From: Fasciola hepatica
Lineage: Eukaryota > Platyhelminthes > Trematoda > Plagiorchiida > Fasciolidae
Assembly (NCBI GenBank): GCA_948099385.1
Contig: CANUEZ040000140.1
Span: forward strand, 3,100,001-3,164,000
Length of the DNA stretch: 64,000 bases
Direction of reading: 5' to 3'
In this document: one piece after another, positions 22,241-34,099 of the stretch
How the letters are laid out: each line of letters starts with the position of its first letter
How positions within the stretch are numbered: the first letter of the stretch is position 1
Notes under the pieces: model-generated
What the model saw: the letters and a program-made list of their open reading frames with translations, nothing else
What the model was told of the DNA's origin: nothing
Database searches by the model: none
Program-made: the position numbers and the translations under genes

Positions 22241-23904
22241 GCTTGAGTAAGAGGCAAACAGGGATAAAGCACTAGAATGAGCTGTGCCGTCAGATTTCTA
22301 CCTATTCCTGAGCGTTAAAAAGACTGGGGATAGTGACTTAATTTGCCATGGAAGATCTTCCCAAAGTAAAGAATATTTAATAACGGAGGAGATGGACTAC
22401 ATGGCAGTCCTAGACACTGGAATCTAGAACATAGAGTCCCTAAGTCGTAAAGAATATTTGGAGGGTGTCCTCATTTGAGGGGCTGAAGTTTAAGGTGCGC
22501 ATTTAACGACACGGCAGAGAAAGGTTCGTTCGTAGGCCGCATAGCCATGGGGGCTCTAGACGCAATATTTCACACCTTTCTACAGATTTGGGTGTGAAAC
22601 CCCCTAGCAACTGTTCGGTAAATCCAGGTTGCACATTCTCAATTGCCAATCTTTCTATCGGCCGCCAGTTAGAAGAGGCTACAGTGCAATGTTCCGAAAG
22701 TGGTCTGACAAGAGCAAAAGATCTAATAGTTTAAACGAAAACTCATGGAAGACCTTTATATGATTCAGAGCCTTGCACACCGGCAAACTGCACTGGCAAG
22801 AAAGCCACAGAAGAGCGGAAACAATACAACTGCCAGCGGCCCTATGCACCGATCACAACCCCTGGAAATATCGTATGTCTTAGTCGCACTCCACTTCACC
22901 ACAAACATACGTGATACGACCGCTACGGAGTTCCGGACCTGAGGTGCTCACAGTCCAATACAACCAATTAAAACCAGACAAAGAACGGAACCCCACAAAT
23001 CTTCGTCTACTATCAGGGTCCCCAAGAAGAGAGCAGATCGTCGGAGAAACAGCAGAAGCGCCTGTGTGAGGTAGTGTCGGAAAAGGAAGTGTTTACGAGG
23101 CAATGAAGATGAGGCCTTTTCGGTAGGCAGCCACTTAATACAGGCGAAACTAATAAGTAGAGTTAGCATCAGCACTCACTAATGCAAGCCCTTGATTGTC
23201 ATCTTCCAAGACCCACAAGCAGCCACTGGATGGGACTGAGTGAATCACGACCAAAACACTCCCGAAGTGTTGAACTCCCATTTCGTGTAAAATATGTTTC
23301 GTCGAACTGGAACTTGGAACTTGGAACTCTGAGATAACTTATCCACCTGTGTTCGTGAACGAGACTTTCATCCACGCCGCTATGTTTGGACGCTGCCCTC
23401 CGAGGCTACACAATAAACGCCCATTCAGCACAAAGCGTTCTCTCTACTTACGTTCACGAGCCGGCCATTGTACCGTGTTGAACAGCCAATAAAGCCGGCG
23501 TGCATCCGACTTCAGACTGCTTCGATCAGCCCTGCTGTCGCGACTTGAGCTGTAACCAAGAGTCGTAGTCTCCCAGAACTGCACCCTGTTTGACGGTCAG
23601 TCGACTTTCCATGAGGGAATTACCTGCGTCACTGAAACTTAAAAGACCGCCTGAAAGCTGAACATTCTTCCTCTGCCCAAAGATCTATTTTCAAGGCCTT
23701 CGGCAGCGCAAAACGCGAGGTGCGGTCAAGACCACTATCCCGAACCTTTTCGCATTGTCCACTGGAGTATCTTCCAGCCCATCAGCAATACCAAATGCAA
23801 GACCCTGTCAGGGTTTGTATTTTGGAGCCGCCCTCTTTTCTCATTTCCTACTATCCAGTGAGCCAACTTTCGGCTCATCGGTGATATTCAGATAAACATA
23901 ATAT
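22241..23904. other. Unassigned, probably old repeat remnants
   Basis: No supported gene. Parts of 23720-23810 resemble 34930-35015 (both contain variants of GCGGTCAASACCASTATCC and CTTCCAG-ATCRGCAATAC), suggesting shared repeat sequence. A short GGAACTT tandem lies at about 23309-23330. Confidence 0.35.
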
Positions 23905-26090
23905 TTCGATAAAATCAATAATAATAATAATAATTTATTTCGGACACGCCCCAAGCATGCCCCACGCATGATCAACATTTTTACAAACTACAAGACTGAC
24001 GGACGAAATTCACGAAAAATTTAGAAATAAGCAAGACAAATGAGGGTAGGAGAGAATAGAGAAGAGATGAGATGGAGGCAAAGGTACGCGCACCAAGTAG
24101 TATTGGAGGGAGTTTAAGTGAACCCGGGGATTGATTCAAATTTGGGCCAGGCGAAGTTGAAGGTCAAGCTCAGATGTAGCGGCTGGCTGAGCCAAGTGGG
24201 GGAGAACGGAATTTGGGAGTTTCACACGGAGGGGAATGAAACTATCGTTACGAGAAGCGATGAAGAGAAAAGGGAAAAAAGAAGAGAAGAAAGTAAGAAC
24301 AATGAATTGAGTTGTATGGCTGGGGACTAGGTAGCCGTGAGCTATGCGATATTACAATGAACGAACAGTGTCAATTCAAAAACAGGGGCTAGCAACGAAA
24401 GACGTAAACAGTGGGTCATATGGCAGCAATGCCGCGGAAGGATCGAGATGAGGTAAATGTGGAGCACAGTTACAGAAAAAATAGAGGCACATCAAGAGGG
24501 GGGCCGGCATGGTGGCAAGAGAACTGGCCGGCGGAGACCTGGAGGAAGCAGAGAAAATGCGTGGATACATATATATATATATATATATATGTAAGTATAT
24601 ATGCAAATGTGTGTACATCACAGCAGGAGCAAGTTGCAGTGGAGAGAGGGAAAACGGAAGTAGCAGTGCCTGGAAGAGACAGGTAAGGTTGGGTCAAATG
24701 GTACGGAGTTGCCTTGGGTGAACCTTGATGGACTTGTTTATGACAGGTGGTCATGGGGGGTCAACAGCAAAAGAGAACCAAATCTGAGAGAACAGAAGTG
24801 ACGGCTGTGAGCAGAAGTGATAAACGAGGGAATATGAAGGAAGGGGTCGACGAACGCAGGTAAGAGTGAATCTAACAGTCTTGTCATTGAAGGTGTGGCA
24901 TGTGGTGACGGTCGAACATGGGTGAAGCGGTAATAAATGGACGTAAGTTATGCAGCAATTAGATGGCCGTGAAAATGGCTGGAGAACACAGAGCGGATGG
25001 GAGTACTGGGTGGTGGGAGAGGTGTGAAAGATCACTGGGGAAGAGTAACCTGGAGGTAAGAAGAACAGTGGTGCGAAGGAGCATCTGTTGTAACAGCAGA
25101 TAACATGGAAGAGAAATAAAGAGGTGGAGGGTCAGAAAGATCGGGAATTGGCAGATCACATGGTTTGAAACTGTAGGTGAGAACGATGACATTACAATGA
25201 CCTTACTCTAAGTGGAACGCGGAAAAGCAGCTCAGCCCGAAAGGCACAATGAAGACGCTTGTGCTGAGCGAAGTACGAAGCAGACGAGAGTGTCGACCAA
25301 AGAAAACCAGGTAAGAGATGATCATTCAGGTCGTTTCACTGGATATGACACAGGATGAAGACCGAGAAGAAGAAAAGAATCCGGACGGGAAAGCCTGTGA
25401 TGGAACAAACATGCACGAGAAAGAGTTGTGCGTCGGAGATGGAAGAGTGGAACTGGGGAGCTGAGTGCCACTAAACAAATGGATTAAGCCGGAAGTCGCT
25501 AATCGATGTGCTGCTTAATGGGACTATCCACGGAAGAATTACGGATTCAGAGATGGAAAATATGGGGGTGGCAAAAAGATAATAAATTTCGTTGTACAAA
25601 TATGCAAAGATTGGAACGGCGGTTCCTATATGGTGATTGTTCGTGGTTACGGATGTGTCTGATGCCTAACGGTGGAGGGGATAAGATGGACAAAAAAGGA
25701 TATCGCGAAATGGTATCTGGCGTGGTGTGCCATCAGTGAGCTTTATATGTATGTGGAGGTACCATGTGAAGGAGCCGACAGGGGCGAAGCGAGTGGAGAA
25801 GAACATTTCGGGCTTGGGCAGAGTAAAATGGATAGGGCGGGAGTGACATCACGCAGTGAGGGTTGTCATTGTGAAATCAGTGGGAACAAAAACAGAATGG
25901 ATAGGTGTGCATACAGAGGTAGAATGACACGGAAGAGAAGTGATAAGAGTGCTGAGAGGAACGACAGATTAGCGAATCGTGGCGGAAGAATGGTAGGAGT
26001 GTGCGGTCCGCAATGGACAGTGAAGAATGCGGCAGAGGGAGGGGAGTTGGAGCGCGTAATCCCAACCAGTGCTAGTGGATGGGACTGACC
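23905..26090 (-). mobile_element. Possible minus-strand retroelement with (ATT)n tail, no coding frame
   Basis: On the minus strand this block ends in CCGAAATAAATTATTATTATT (tail at about 23918-23946), which looks like a LINE or SINE microsatellite tail. The + strand is strongly purine-rich and has no frame with domain similarity. A (TA)n tract lies at 24569-24590. The upstream boundary is uncertain. It could instead be several old repeats side by side. Confidence 0.35.
24569..24590. repeat. (TA)n microsatellite
   Basis: About 22 bp of alternating TA followed by TATG-like repeats. Confidence 0.9.
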
Positions 26091-26280
26091 GTGGGCTGGA
26101 CACCCAACCTGAAAAACTCTTCGTGAAGTAAACACAGGACGTGTGATCCACCTGCCTATTTGCGCCCGCACACCTTCACAGACGGCCCGCAGGCCCGATG
26201 TGAGCCGGCCAAAACCTTGGAATTCCTGGGTTTCAGCCCCGTATTCATGTACTGCTTAGGTGCCCAGTGCCAACTGAACT
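26091..26280 (+). repeat. CR1-like LINE 3' end with TGAAC tail
   Basis: The stretch ends with CTGAACTAAACTGATC (about 26274), a decayed form of the (TGAAC)n tail seen at 36935-36955 and 54225-54243. It is probably the 3' end of a truncated LINE. No coding part is left. Confidence 0.45.
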
Positions 26281-26418
26281 AAACTGATCTTAGCTGGCTA
26301 CAAGTCTGGACCAGTTCCTGAGTGTTTACTGGCAGGAACGAGGTCAACCCCGGTAAAAGCCGTCAAATTCGTGTCAGCTTTGATGAATGCAGAACACCCT
26401 CAACAGATGGGCACGGAG

Positions 26419-26804
26419 TTTAACGACTGGTCGTGGAAAATCCTCCCCCCCCCAAAAAAAAAGAACTCTGAAGTTCCATGTTTCCCTGACATCACCCACT
26501 TACTTATACTATTGACTTGTTTCATGCACCGTCTGTTTTGACGGATCAACGCTTGTTTGTTCGCGCCCAGCGTGTTGCCTTGTCATATCCTTGATCTGGA
26601 CCTGCATGATGCACGTCCTATTTCCTCACACGCCGCAATTCGGCTCTCGTTTTTGAGTCCCTGTGATTGCATGATTGAGGTTTGCATCTACTTCGTGTCA
26701 CTGTTCATTTGATAATCCAGTATGGTAGAATTTCATGGATAATCGCCTTTCGATTTCGAGATCCGTTGCGAATTTGGCTACACGTTGCTCAAAAGTGTCT
26801 TACA
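26419..26804 (+). repeat. Solo LTR of BEL/Pao family
   Basis: This 386-bp block aligns along its length to the reverse complement of the BEL LTRs. Shared landmarks are GGTCGTGGAAAATCC near the start, TTGTTTGTTCGCGCCCAG in the middle, and GTTGCGAATTTGGCTAC near the end. The flanks CGGAG (26414-26418) and CAGAG (26805-26809) look like a target duplication with one change. No internal region remains, so it is a recombination-derived solo LTR. Confidence 0.85.
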
Positions 26805-26949
26805 CAGAGCTCCCATCCGTAATGAAAGCTTCAGAAAACCGACAACTCCCTTCGTTACGAGTCAGGAGGGACAGGTGGACGACAAAACAAAATCCCATCC
26901 CTAGTCGCCAAAAGACGAGGCCAGCACTGGGAGACAGTCTCTGGGTGCC

Positions 26950-27640
26950 CCCCAGGTTATAAACGGTGAACGAAGAAGGCCGGGTAACCTAGCCTTAGCT
27001 TCCACCAATGCAAGCTACATTGGAAACAAGTCACATGAACTGGTGGCAGAGAGTGCCAATACTGGCTTTAAGGCGGTCACCAAAACCTGGCTAAAAGTGA
27101 GGAACGAAATCGGAATCCTCCTCCTTTCTGGCTTCTGTATTCATCGGGCTCATGGGGCGGACTGCAGAATGGTCGGGTGCCATGGCTATAGCTTCAGGCT
27201 CAATAAAGCAAATAGCAGAGAGCCAACAGCCTTACGTGAATGGAAACTACATCAAGCAGAAATACGTGTTGCTTGTGTGTATCAAAGGCCCTCTGCCAAC
27301 CCAACGAGGGGCCCAGCCTTGCGGAGCCACTTTCGTCGAGCAGTAGCGGAAGCTGATGAACTCGTAATTCTCAGAGACTTAAGTACCCCCAAGAGAGCCT
27401 GAGGGGATATATAGGCGGCAGGTGGTGATTTTCCTGTAAGACTGCAGGACTTTGTACCCGAGTAAGCGCTTGTTCAGCATGACCTACATTCAATCCGGCG
27501 GAGGGAGTGACGGACTCCCAGGTCACTGGACCCGGTAATCGCCAAAACACAGCGGTGATCTTGGGGGCCTACCTGGGTGAAATTCCTCGGGATGTGGTGA
27601 TCATCAGGTGATAACTTGCATACACCTGGCAGTGAAGGAC
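26950..27640 (+). pseudogene. LINE endonuclease domain (CR1-like), broken
   Basis: The frame 27043-27402 contains AVTKTWLKVRNE, GFCIHRAHGADC and VACVYQRPSAN followed by LVILRDLSTPK. These match the conserved order of the AP-endonuclease domain in CR1 LINEs (T-E-T-W-L, G-F-x-I-x-R-x-D-R, V-C-V-Y-R-x-P, and L-G-D-F-N). The acidic residue of the G-D-F-N motif is degraded to R-D-L-S. Further pieces run to a degraded equivalent of the S-D-H motif near 27585. The enzyme would nick target DNA to prime reverse transcription; this one cannot. Confidence 0.7.
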
Positions 27641-28080
27641 GGGGTGCCCCAAAAACCCCAAACGCTACTTTGCAAGTCTTGATGTACTCAGCCTAGTCAT
27701 TGCACCCCCAGAACTGACATGGAGCCTACACTGTGAAAGTGTAGAGGTGGAGGGCACGGTATTCAGGAACGATCTTCTGTCGTTCGTAGAGCGTTTTGCT
27801 TCAGGTCCTTGGGCAGAGCGCAATTACCTGAGGACGGGCTGGCGGTCGAAGTTGTCCCTAAAGGCAGGGGGAGGTGAATGACTAGGTAAGAAACAGTCGA
27901 CGGGTCAGCCCACTGTCTGTGCAAATAAGAATAATTGAGGGAATGAATACGAAACGCATGGCCAGTTCCTCGGCTTGAAATAGGATACTTTCAGCAGGAA
28001 ACTCGGGTTTGACAAAAAATTATCGTGCTAGTATAACCTGCTGTCCTTTTTTGATGAGCTGAAGGTCAGACTGTCGTAGG

Positions 28081-28860
28081 TGTAACGCTTGATTGTGGAA
28101 AATCCTCCTCCTGTATTGGGTAGTTGCAGTTACTTACTCACACACCCACGTACAACTTCACTCACGACGTTCACTCGCACACAAGCGCACGCACACACAC
28201 GTGCACACGAAGCCAATTCGCGATGGCTCTCTCGAAGACAGCGCGTGGGTTTCGGAACCTACGCACCTCCCTTTGTTCCAGCCTCCAAACAGCCGTTCTC
28301 GTGGGCAATTCAGAGCAACATTGAGTCAGCCTGGCTACCGGATCAAGTGCGCTCGTTAGTAGAATGCTGACGTCAGAAGTATTAGTTACGCGCACTGGTA
28401 GCAGCTTCTGCGTAGGTAGGGAGTATCAGTACTCTCATTCCAAGCCCTTGACTCTGCTAGGATTCGGGAGGATTTTGGCGGGCGGTGCGGCGACCGGCTG
28501 TGGAAAATCCTCTAAAGACACCAACATTTTGTGTTTACTTTGCATCACTCGTCCACATACACCACTTGCGTGTTTTTTAAACGGTTTATGTTTTTATGAA
28601 CCAACCTTTGTTTGTTCGCTTCCAACGCGTTGCCCTGTCCTGAACTATCTTAGACACGAATGACGCAAGCCCCTGTTCCTCGCGAGCCGCAACTTGGTTC
28701 TGTTTTTCTGAGTCCATGTGCTCGCGCAATTGAGGTTCGTGTGTGTTCTATGTTACTGTTTTATGTACCACTCCAGTATCTTGTCCCTTACTGATCAATC
28801 GCGTTTTGACTTCGAGATTCCTTTTGAACTTGGCTACTTTCTGTTCGGATGCCTGTAACA
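28081..28860 (+). mobile_element. Internally deleted BEL/Pao copy in CR1
   Basis: The block starts TGTAACGCTTGATTGTGG, like the reverse complement of a BEL LTR start. It then holds a CA-rich stretch like the BEL 3' UTR, and a polypurine-tract region (28370-28476) matching the reverse complement of 10740-10850. It ends with a full LTR at about 28478-28860 (...GCCTGTAACA). The flanks GTAGG (28076-28080) and GTGGG (28861-28865) fit a 5-bp target duplication with one change. Nearly all of gag-pol is missing. LINE RT sequence resumes immediately after. Confidence 0.8.
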
Positions 28861-29848
28861 GTGGGTGAGCGAGGCGAGGTCTGCTATTTGAATTTCCAAA
28901 AGTCTTTTGACTCGGTGGGCCACCTGCTTCTGTTGCGCAGAACGGAAGCCCCGGGTGTAGCGCCCCAGGTGCTGGAATTTATCCGGTCATACCTCCCAAA
29001 CCGAAAGCACTCCTGAGGAAGGATGAGGGCAATTCCACGACCTCTACGGTCATCAGTGGGGTTTCACGGGGTTCAGTCCCGGGTCCTCTTCTGTTCTTGA
29101 CCCACTTCCACGACCCAAAGTGGTATGTGAGATCCAGGCTACCTGTTTCATGTCAGCCTAAGGCTGGTGGGTGAGTCCTGGAAGGCGTCGCTTTGTGGGG
29201 ACTTGAAAAGTACCTACTGTAGGAACACTCAGTGGCAACCGTCGCTCAACATAGGGGAGCACAGGCATCTCACCCGTTGTATCAGCGAAGAATCAGTGTA
29301 CCTAGACCCGCAAAACCCACGGGCAATGGAGAAGGTAGCAGTCATCACTGAACTTACAGTCCAGCTGAACGATTGCTACCGGCCATCCCCGCAGCGGCTA
29401 GCTGCCGCAGCTAGGGCTAAACGGGCTCCCCAAATCTATTGCCCACTGTGGCTCCTAGGGTGCTTCCTTGTTGTTGCTTTCTACGCAACACTAGCTAAGC
29501 CACACCTCGAACATTATGTCCAAGCTTGGGCCCTGGCTGTTGTGAGGGACGCCGCTGTTCTCGAAAAATTTAAGCGTTACATCACTACAGTGTTACTGAA
29601 ACTCAGTGGCAAAGGGTGGCCAGATTTTATTGGCGCTAAAGCTCCTCCGCGTGAAATGTGGAGGACTCAAGGGGGATCTAATAGCTGCTTCCGGACAAAC
29701 TGAAGGAAAATCCATCCCACAGTTTCCGTTGCTAGCACTGGCATGGGACTCCGCTCTAGAAGAACAAGGAGCGACAGGGGAACTTTCTCTGTATGACGCG
29801 TTGTCACCCCATGGAAAGCACTGCCAGATGAGGAGGCGTCTGCCAAGT
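28861..29848 (+). pseudogene. CR1-like RT and C-terminal fragment
   Basis: Directly after the BEL insertion the + strand reads EVCYLNFQKSFDSVGHLLLL, the RT motif with the first catalytic aspartate (F-D-S-V). A degraded GVPQGS-like motif (GVSRGSVPGPLLFL) lies at about 29055-29095. Residues KPHLEHYVQAWALAVVRD at about 29500 and WKALPDEEASAKF at about 29810 match CR1 C-terminal blocks. Several frameshifts are present. Confidence 0.75.
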
Positions 29849-31796
29849 TTTAACGGTTTTTCTGATCTTGAGTAACGGGTGGCCCGATTAACGAATCCCA
29901 AAGTCAGATTAAGATTGATTCGCTGATTCTAAGGCGCTGAATTAACAAGGTATACTCAAATAAATTCTGCACAAGCCACATCTGGCCCGTTCGGCTAATG
30001 CCGGTGAAATCGGTTATCATACCGGTTACCTGAGTGGCCATCAGTCAACTCGACGTTATCCCCGGATTACCGTGCTGACTAACTGATTTGCGCAATAGGA
30101 TTGACCTCGGTTCCAACCTTTACTCACAACTGTTGACGCTATATGGGGCACCTTACATGGCTGACTAGTGATCACAATCCTAAAACCAGGGCTACCATCC
30201 GTCATAATATTCTCACGGCAACGCAGATTGGATTCCTGACACTAATTATCACCAGGCACTTCATAAACCCTATTTCCCGTTCTCCACACAGACGGCTTAA
30301 TTCATTCTGCTTTGCGGTGCCGAAATCAGTGGCCGAAACTTAGCCCTCACAGCTGCTTTCCTAACCTACCCTCTCCATTTCGTCGATCTTGCCCACTTTT
30401 GCCTGCTACCCGCATCTTTTACTACCTGCCACCAGAGACAACCAGCGTCGTTATGGAACAAAATACCAACCACCTGCATCCAATCAGAACTTCATTATTC
30501 ATTCTTTTATCAACTTGACAGAAAATACCATCCTTACGCTGTTCCAACTTCTGCTGTTCATTTGGGTCTGGCCTTCTTCCAGTCCACGCAGCTTTCCCCC
30601 TCTCCCTCATCTCTGCATATTTCCTTTGTCGCATCAGCAGCCTTTGCCTCCGATATACTATTTTTTCGACGGCTCAGCTTTGAAAGCCTCTGTTCTGTCT
30701 CCGCACACCATTCATGCTCTTCAACGGCACTATGCTTTACTAATGAAGTTTTAGCCTTCGTGTGAATTTCAATATGGCACTAAAATTACCTGTACAAGAA
30801 GGTCCATCTTATCATCATACCCTGCTCACTTGCATCTATACCAAAGGCTCCCCTTACAGTCAGTTACCCGATGTCGAGTCCATCTTCTCTATATCCCACT
30901 GGCATCCCTGACTGCTCTTTCAGTACCCCATGTGGATCTTTTTCAACGTTGTCTTTTGGTAACACTCTGATCCAAAATTTTGCTGTTGACCCTTGAAATA
31001 TCCGCCTGGGGCGCCCCTGTTTCATTCTGATCGCCCCGATCTCTTTTGAACGTCTCTTTCACCCCCGATCACTCTCTGTATTTCTGTTTTCATGCCAATC
31101 GGCTGTATATCAAGTTTTGCACGTCGCCGTGATCCATTCTCGATTACGGGACCAGTCTCAGGCAGCTTCGGCGCCCATTAGGGACGTCGTGCGTTATTCC
31201 TGCCTCGGCTCCCTGTCCACGTCGTAATGTCCATTCCCCTTTGCTTCGCTGCTCTTACAAACACCGCACTTCTAGCATTCCGCGGAACCGCCTCTATCTG
31301 TAGTTACGCGTTTGGCTGGTTATCCACAACCTTCCTTTCCCGAATTCAAAACTGATTTAAAGTTACCGCGTTCGCCGTCTCCTCTTCAGCTCACTCAAAC
31401 ACTGCCCAGCTTTATTGTATTATTTATGCAATTATGGAAACCTTAAAGTTCAGAACTGTGAATACCTTACACTGTTATGTATCGTTGTATTCTCTGATCA
31501 TGCCTTGTGCAAGCTTCTTGACCACGGGTAAGAAATATACCGTTATTACCTGCGCAGCCGTGACGTTAGGCAACGAAGACCAGAGTTCGGCAAAGGTCGC
31601 TGTCAGATACGACCTTCATGGCGGTCCGAGTTCAAGCCAGTGGTGCGCTACAACGCCAGCACAATATGAAATAATATTAAATATGGCGGCCAACAAGAGC
31701 CGAACTTGTTCGAGGATGAAGTAAATAAGTAGCATAGTCTCAACAACACTGGTGTGTGACAACTAATGAGGCGGACTACCACACATGTACGTCACA
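29849..31796 (-). repeat. BEL-type LTR interrupted by a 1.5-kb insert
   Basis: Left part 29849-29990 and right part about 31546-31796 are together homologous to the solo LTR at 21090-21471. Shared blocks include TGAGTAACGSGTRGCCC, CAAATAAAT, ACCAGAGTTCGRCAAA and GGCGGTCCGAGTTC-like sequence. The end ACGTCACA parallels ACGTTACA. The flanks CAAGT (29844-29848) and CACGT (31797-31801) fit a target duplication with one change. The middle 1.5 kb is foreign to the LTR. Confidence 0.75.
29991..31545. mobile_element. Unidentified insertion within the LTR
   Basis: About 1.55 kb, pyrimidine-rich on the + strand, separates two halves of an LTR. I see no coding domain, no inverted terminal repeats and no clear tail. 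The boundaries are inferred only from loss of LTR similarity and are uncertain by tens of bases. Confidence 0.5.
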
Positions 31797-32329
31797 CACG
31801 TTGGTGATGGGTTTCGAGGTAAAGTTGGGTCCTTGCTAGCCTGATGTTTTCCCCGAGTGCTTCTTGGCCCACACCATTTAGTGGCAATACTGGATGCAGG
31901 GCCCTTACCTCTTTTGTCACCACCGTCCATCGGTATCATGCCTAACTCTTTGACTTCCTCCGCCGCTCCTCCCTAGCAGCCCCTCCCCATCTTGCTATCC
32001 TCATCCCCCAATTTACCACTACTCGCACTTTATCCAGGCATTGCTGTGTTTGTGACACTCATGAGGGGACCTGGAATTGGAAAAGGACTCCGTTGGTAAC
32101 CGCAGGGCTACTTCACTCTCCCGACAGGGAGCCAAGCCCGAACCCGGTTTTATCCACAGAATAAACAAAAGAAGTACAACTCGAACGCAGAAGTCGCCAC
32201 CTGGTAGCGTTCAACTAAAAGCTCGCTGGCGCAGGAATCTGGACTGCTTTATTGACACCTGCGTAAGCCAGGGGGGGGGGTAGACGTGGCTGCTGGGTTA
32301 ACAGGGTAGTTTTATGCTTACCTAGCTGG
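31797..32329 (+). other. Likely CR1-like 3' untranslated sequence, otherwise unassigned
   Basis: The stretch follows the LTR that cut the LINE C-terminus and is probably the LINE's 3' untranslated region. It is pyrimidine-rich to about 32040. A G-run of nine or ten lies at about 32271-32280. No coding frame is supported. Confidence 0.35.
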
Positions 32330-33000
32330 CCACCGATTCAACGTCAAAGTTAAGGGCACGAAACCCTCGATGGCCATGGCACCTGGTGGGGTACCTCAGG
32401 GATCAGTACTGGGTCCCGCGGTGTTCCTGATTTACGTGATCTACTTACCGCAGGCTATAAGAACGCCTTGCTTCATGTGCGCCGGTGATGTGAAGGTTCT
32501 GGGATGCCCGGAATCTAGTGAAGCCCAGGTGGACCAATAAACTCTCTATGGGCGATCCACAGCATGGGACTTGCCCCCTAATATGACAAAATGCTCACTT
32601 CTGGTAGCCGAGGAAACCAGAGGAATGCCGTACTTAAACCCGGAAAGCCCGTAGCCACTGGACCAGGAGTACGAAGTCAGAGAATCGGGCATGGTCTTTT
32701 CAGGTGACTTCATACACTCGGCACGATGTCTGCAGACTGCCAACAAAGCTAATAGAGCCGTGTGCCAGCTTCACAGAAAGCTCACTTCAAGAGAGCCTAG
32801 GGTGCTGCTGCAGCTATATATGACCTTTGTCCTACCCAACTTAGAGTGTGTAGCCCAAACTTGGGCTCCGCGGTCAGTGAGGGACTCCCTTTCTCTGGGG
32901 AAGATTCAGAGGAGGTTTACGAGAACGGTATGTACGGCATCTCCGGTCGTCTACTGTTCCTGATTGGGAGCTTTCAAAAGCAGAACCTTCTAGGTCTCAG
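32330..33000 (+). pseudogene. CR1-like LINE RT fragment
   Basis: The + strand encodes GVPQGSVLGPAVFLIYV (about 32385-32440) and a degraded catalytic motif (FMCAGDVKVLG where F-A-D-D-V-K is expected). After a frameshift, HRKLTSREPRVLLQLYMTFVLPNLECVAQTWAPR follows (32690-32963), the C-terminal block of CR1 ORF2. Stops interrupt the frame, and the second catalytic aspartate pair is damaged. Confidence 0.75.
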
Positions 33001-33245
33001 CGTGCACCAACCGATATAGAAGTCCCCCTGGGCTCCGTCCGCTGTCCTCTCCTGTTCTTCATTTACACCAACGACCCCCCTGATGTGGTTCCGGTTAGCA
33101 TAGCGATGTACGCGGATGACGTCACAATTTGGGACATGGAAGCAAATGCTGTGCAGTCAGCCATTGACTCCGTCAAAAGCTAGTCAGCTGACTGGAGCCT
33201 CCCAATAAATGGCACAGCTGCCTGTCGAATGGAAAACCGCGTAAA
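33001..33245 (+). pseudogene. LINE RT fragment with YADD
   Basis: The frame reads LGSVRCPLLFFIYTNDPPD, then AMYADDVTIWDME at about 33095-33135, the RT catalytic YADD motif. It differs enough from its neighbours to be a separate LINE copy. It is very short and bounded by unrelated frames. Confidence 0.7.
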
Positions 33246-33253
33246 TCGTACCA

Positions 33254-33915
33254 ATGCACAAAGGTGGTGGAAGGGATGAGGTGGAGAATCATTGGCCTGC
33301 TATCCCACTCTCGGTGGTCCTGAAAGTAATGGAGAGGGTAATAAGAATGGCACCGGTGAGGCACCTGGAGATTAACAATCTGGTTGCAAGGGAGCAGCGC
33401 GGGCTAGCTAAAAGAAATTCCTACCTCAGCAATCTCCTGAGCTTCCTTGACGGGGCAACTCTGAGACTAGACCAAGGTGAAAAAGTTGAGCTGTGCTATG
33501 TCGGATTTCGCGAAGCACCTGATAGCGCGAACCACAGGCTGTCACTACATAAACTAAGAGGGGTGAATGTGGCTACAGGAGTAATGGACTGGCTCAAAGC
33601 CGTGCGATAGAAGGTTCTACTTGAAGTTGGGGGAAGCTAAGTCCGCAATGGTGACGGTAACCAGTGGGGTGCTATAAGGATCAGTGTTGGGAACAGCACT
33701 TTCATGGAGTGTGAACAACCTACCGAGTGTCTTTAGGCCCCCAAGCTTTATGCTCGCGGACGGCTTGAAAACTGTCGGATCCCCTAAATTCACCCAGGTA
33801 CGGGAAGAACTGGATGTTGTCCACAACTGGGTGGTAGCCCGCGATCTACCTTTGAACACGGGGAAAAGTACTCGTCTGCTGGAAGGTGGGTCCGGGGGAC
33901 CCGCTACCTGAACCG
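33254..33915 (+). pseudogene. CR1-like LINE RT fragment
   Basis: The frame 33254-33610 contains VMERVIRMAPVRHLEIN, NSYLSNLLSFLDGAT and VELCYVGFREAPDSANHRLSL, the RT block around the first catalytic aspartate, degraded. It continues in another frame with TVTSGVLQGSVLG (about 33650) and FMLADGLKTVG, where the F-A-D-D motif has become L-A-D-G. The copy is dead. Confidence 0.75.
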
Positions 33916-34099
33916 GGACAACCCGGAACCAATGGCTCGGAAGACAAAGATCCGAAACTGAGGATAATCGTAACAAGCGAATTTAAGCCTTCTGCGCAGT
34001 ACTTGTCAGCGGCTATCAAGGCCAACAAGGTCATGTAACAACTGAGGGGAGCGGTAACTTCAGAGGACCATAAAGTTATGCTACCCCTTCACACAGCAC

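Larger units (their letters stand above)
26281..29848 (+). mobile_element. CR1-like LINE, split by BEL LTR insertions
   Basis: A + strand non-LTR element runs from a 5' region near 26281 through endonuclease (26990-27640), RT (28861-29100) and C-terminus (about 29440-29848). Two BEL-family insertions interrupt it (26419-26804 and 28081-28860), and a third begins at 29849. Frames are heavily broken, and the segment between endonuclease and RT is too short, so part is deleted. The C-terminal motif WKALPDEEASAKF is cut by the third LTR. Confidence 0.7.

Noticed and set aside
7383..31545. The two unidentified inserts and the purine-rich block as one element family
   Set aside because: Only short matches such as TTTTGCTGTTGACCC were found by eye, which is too little to claim homology.
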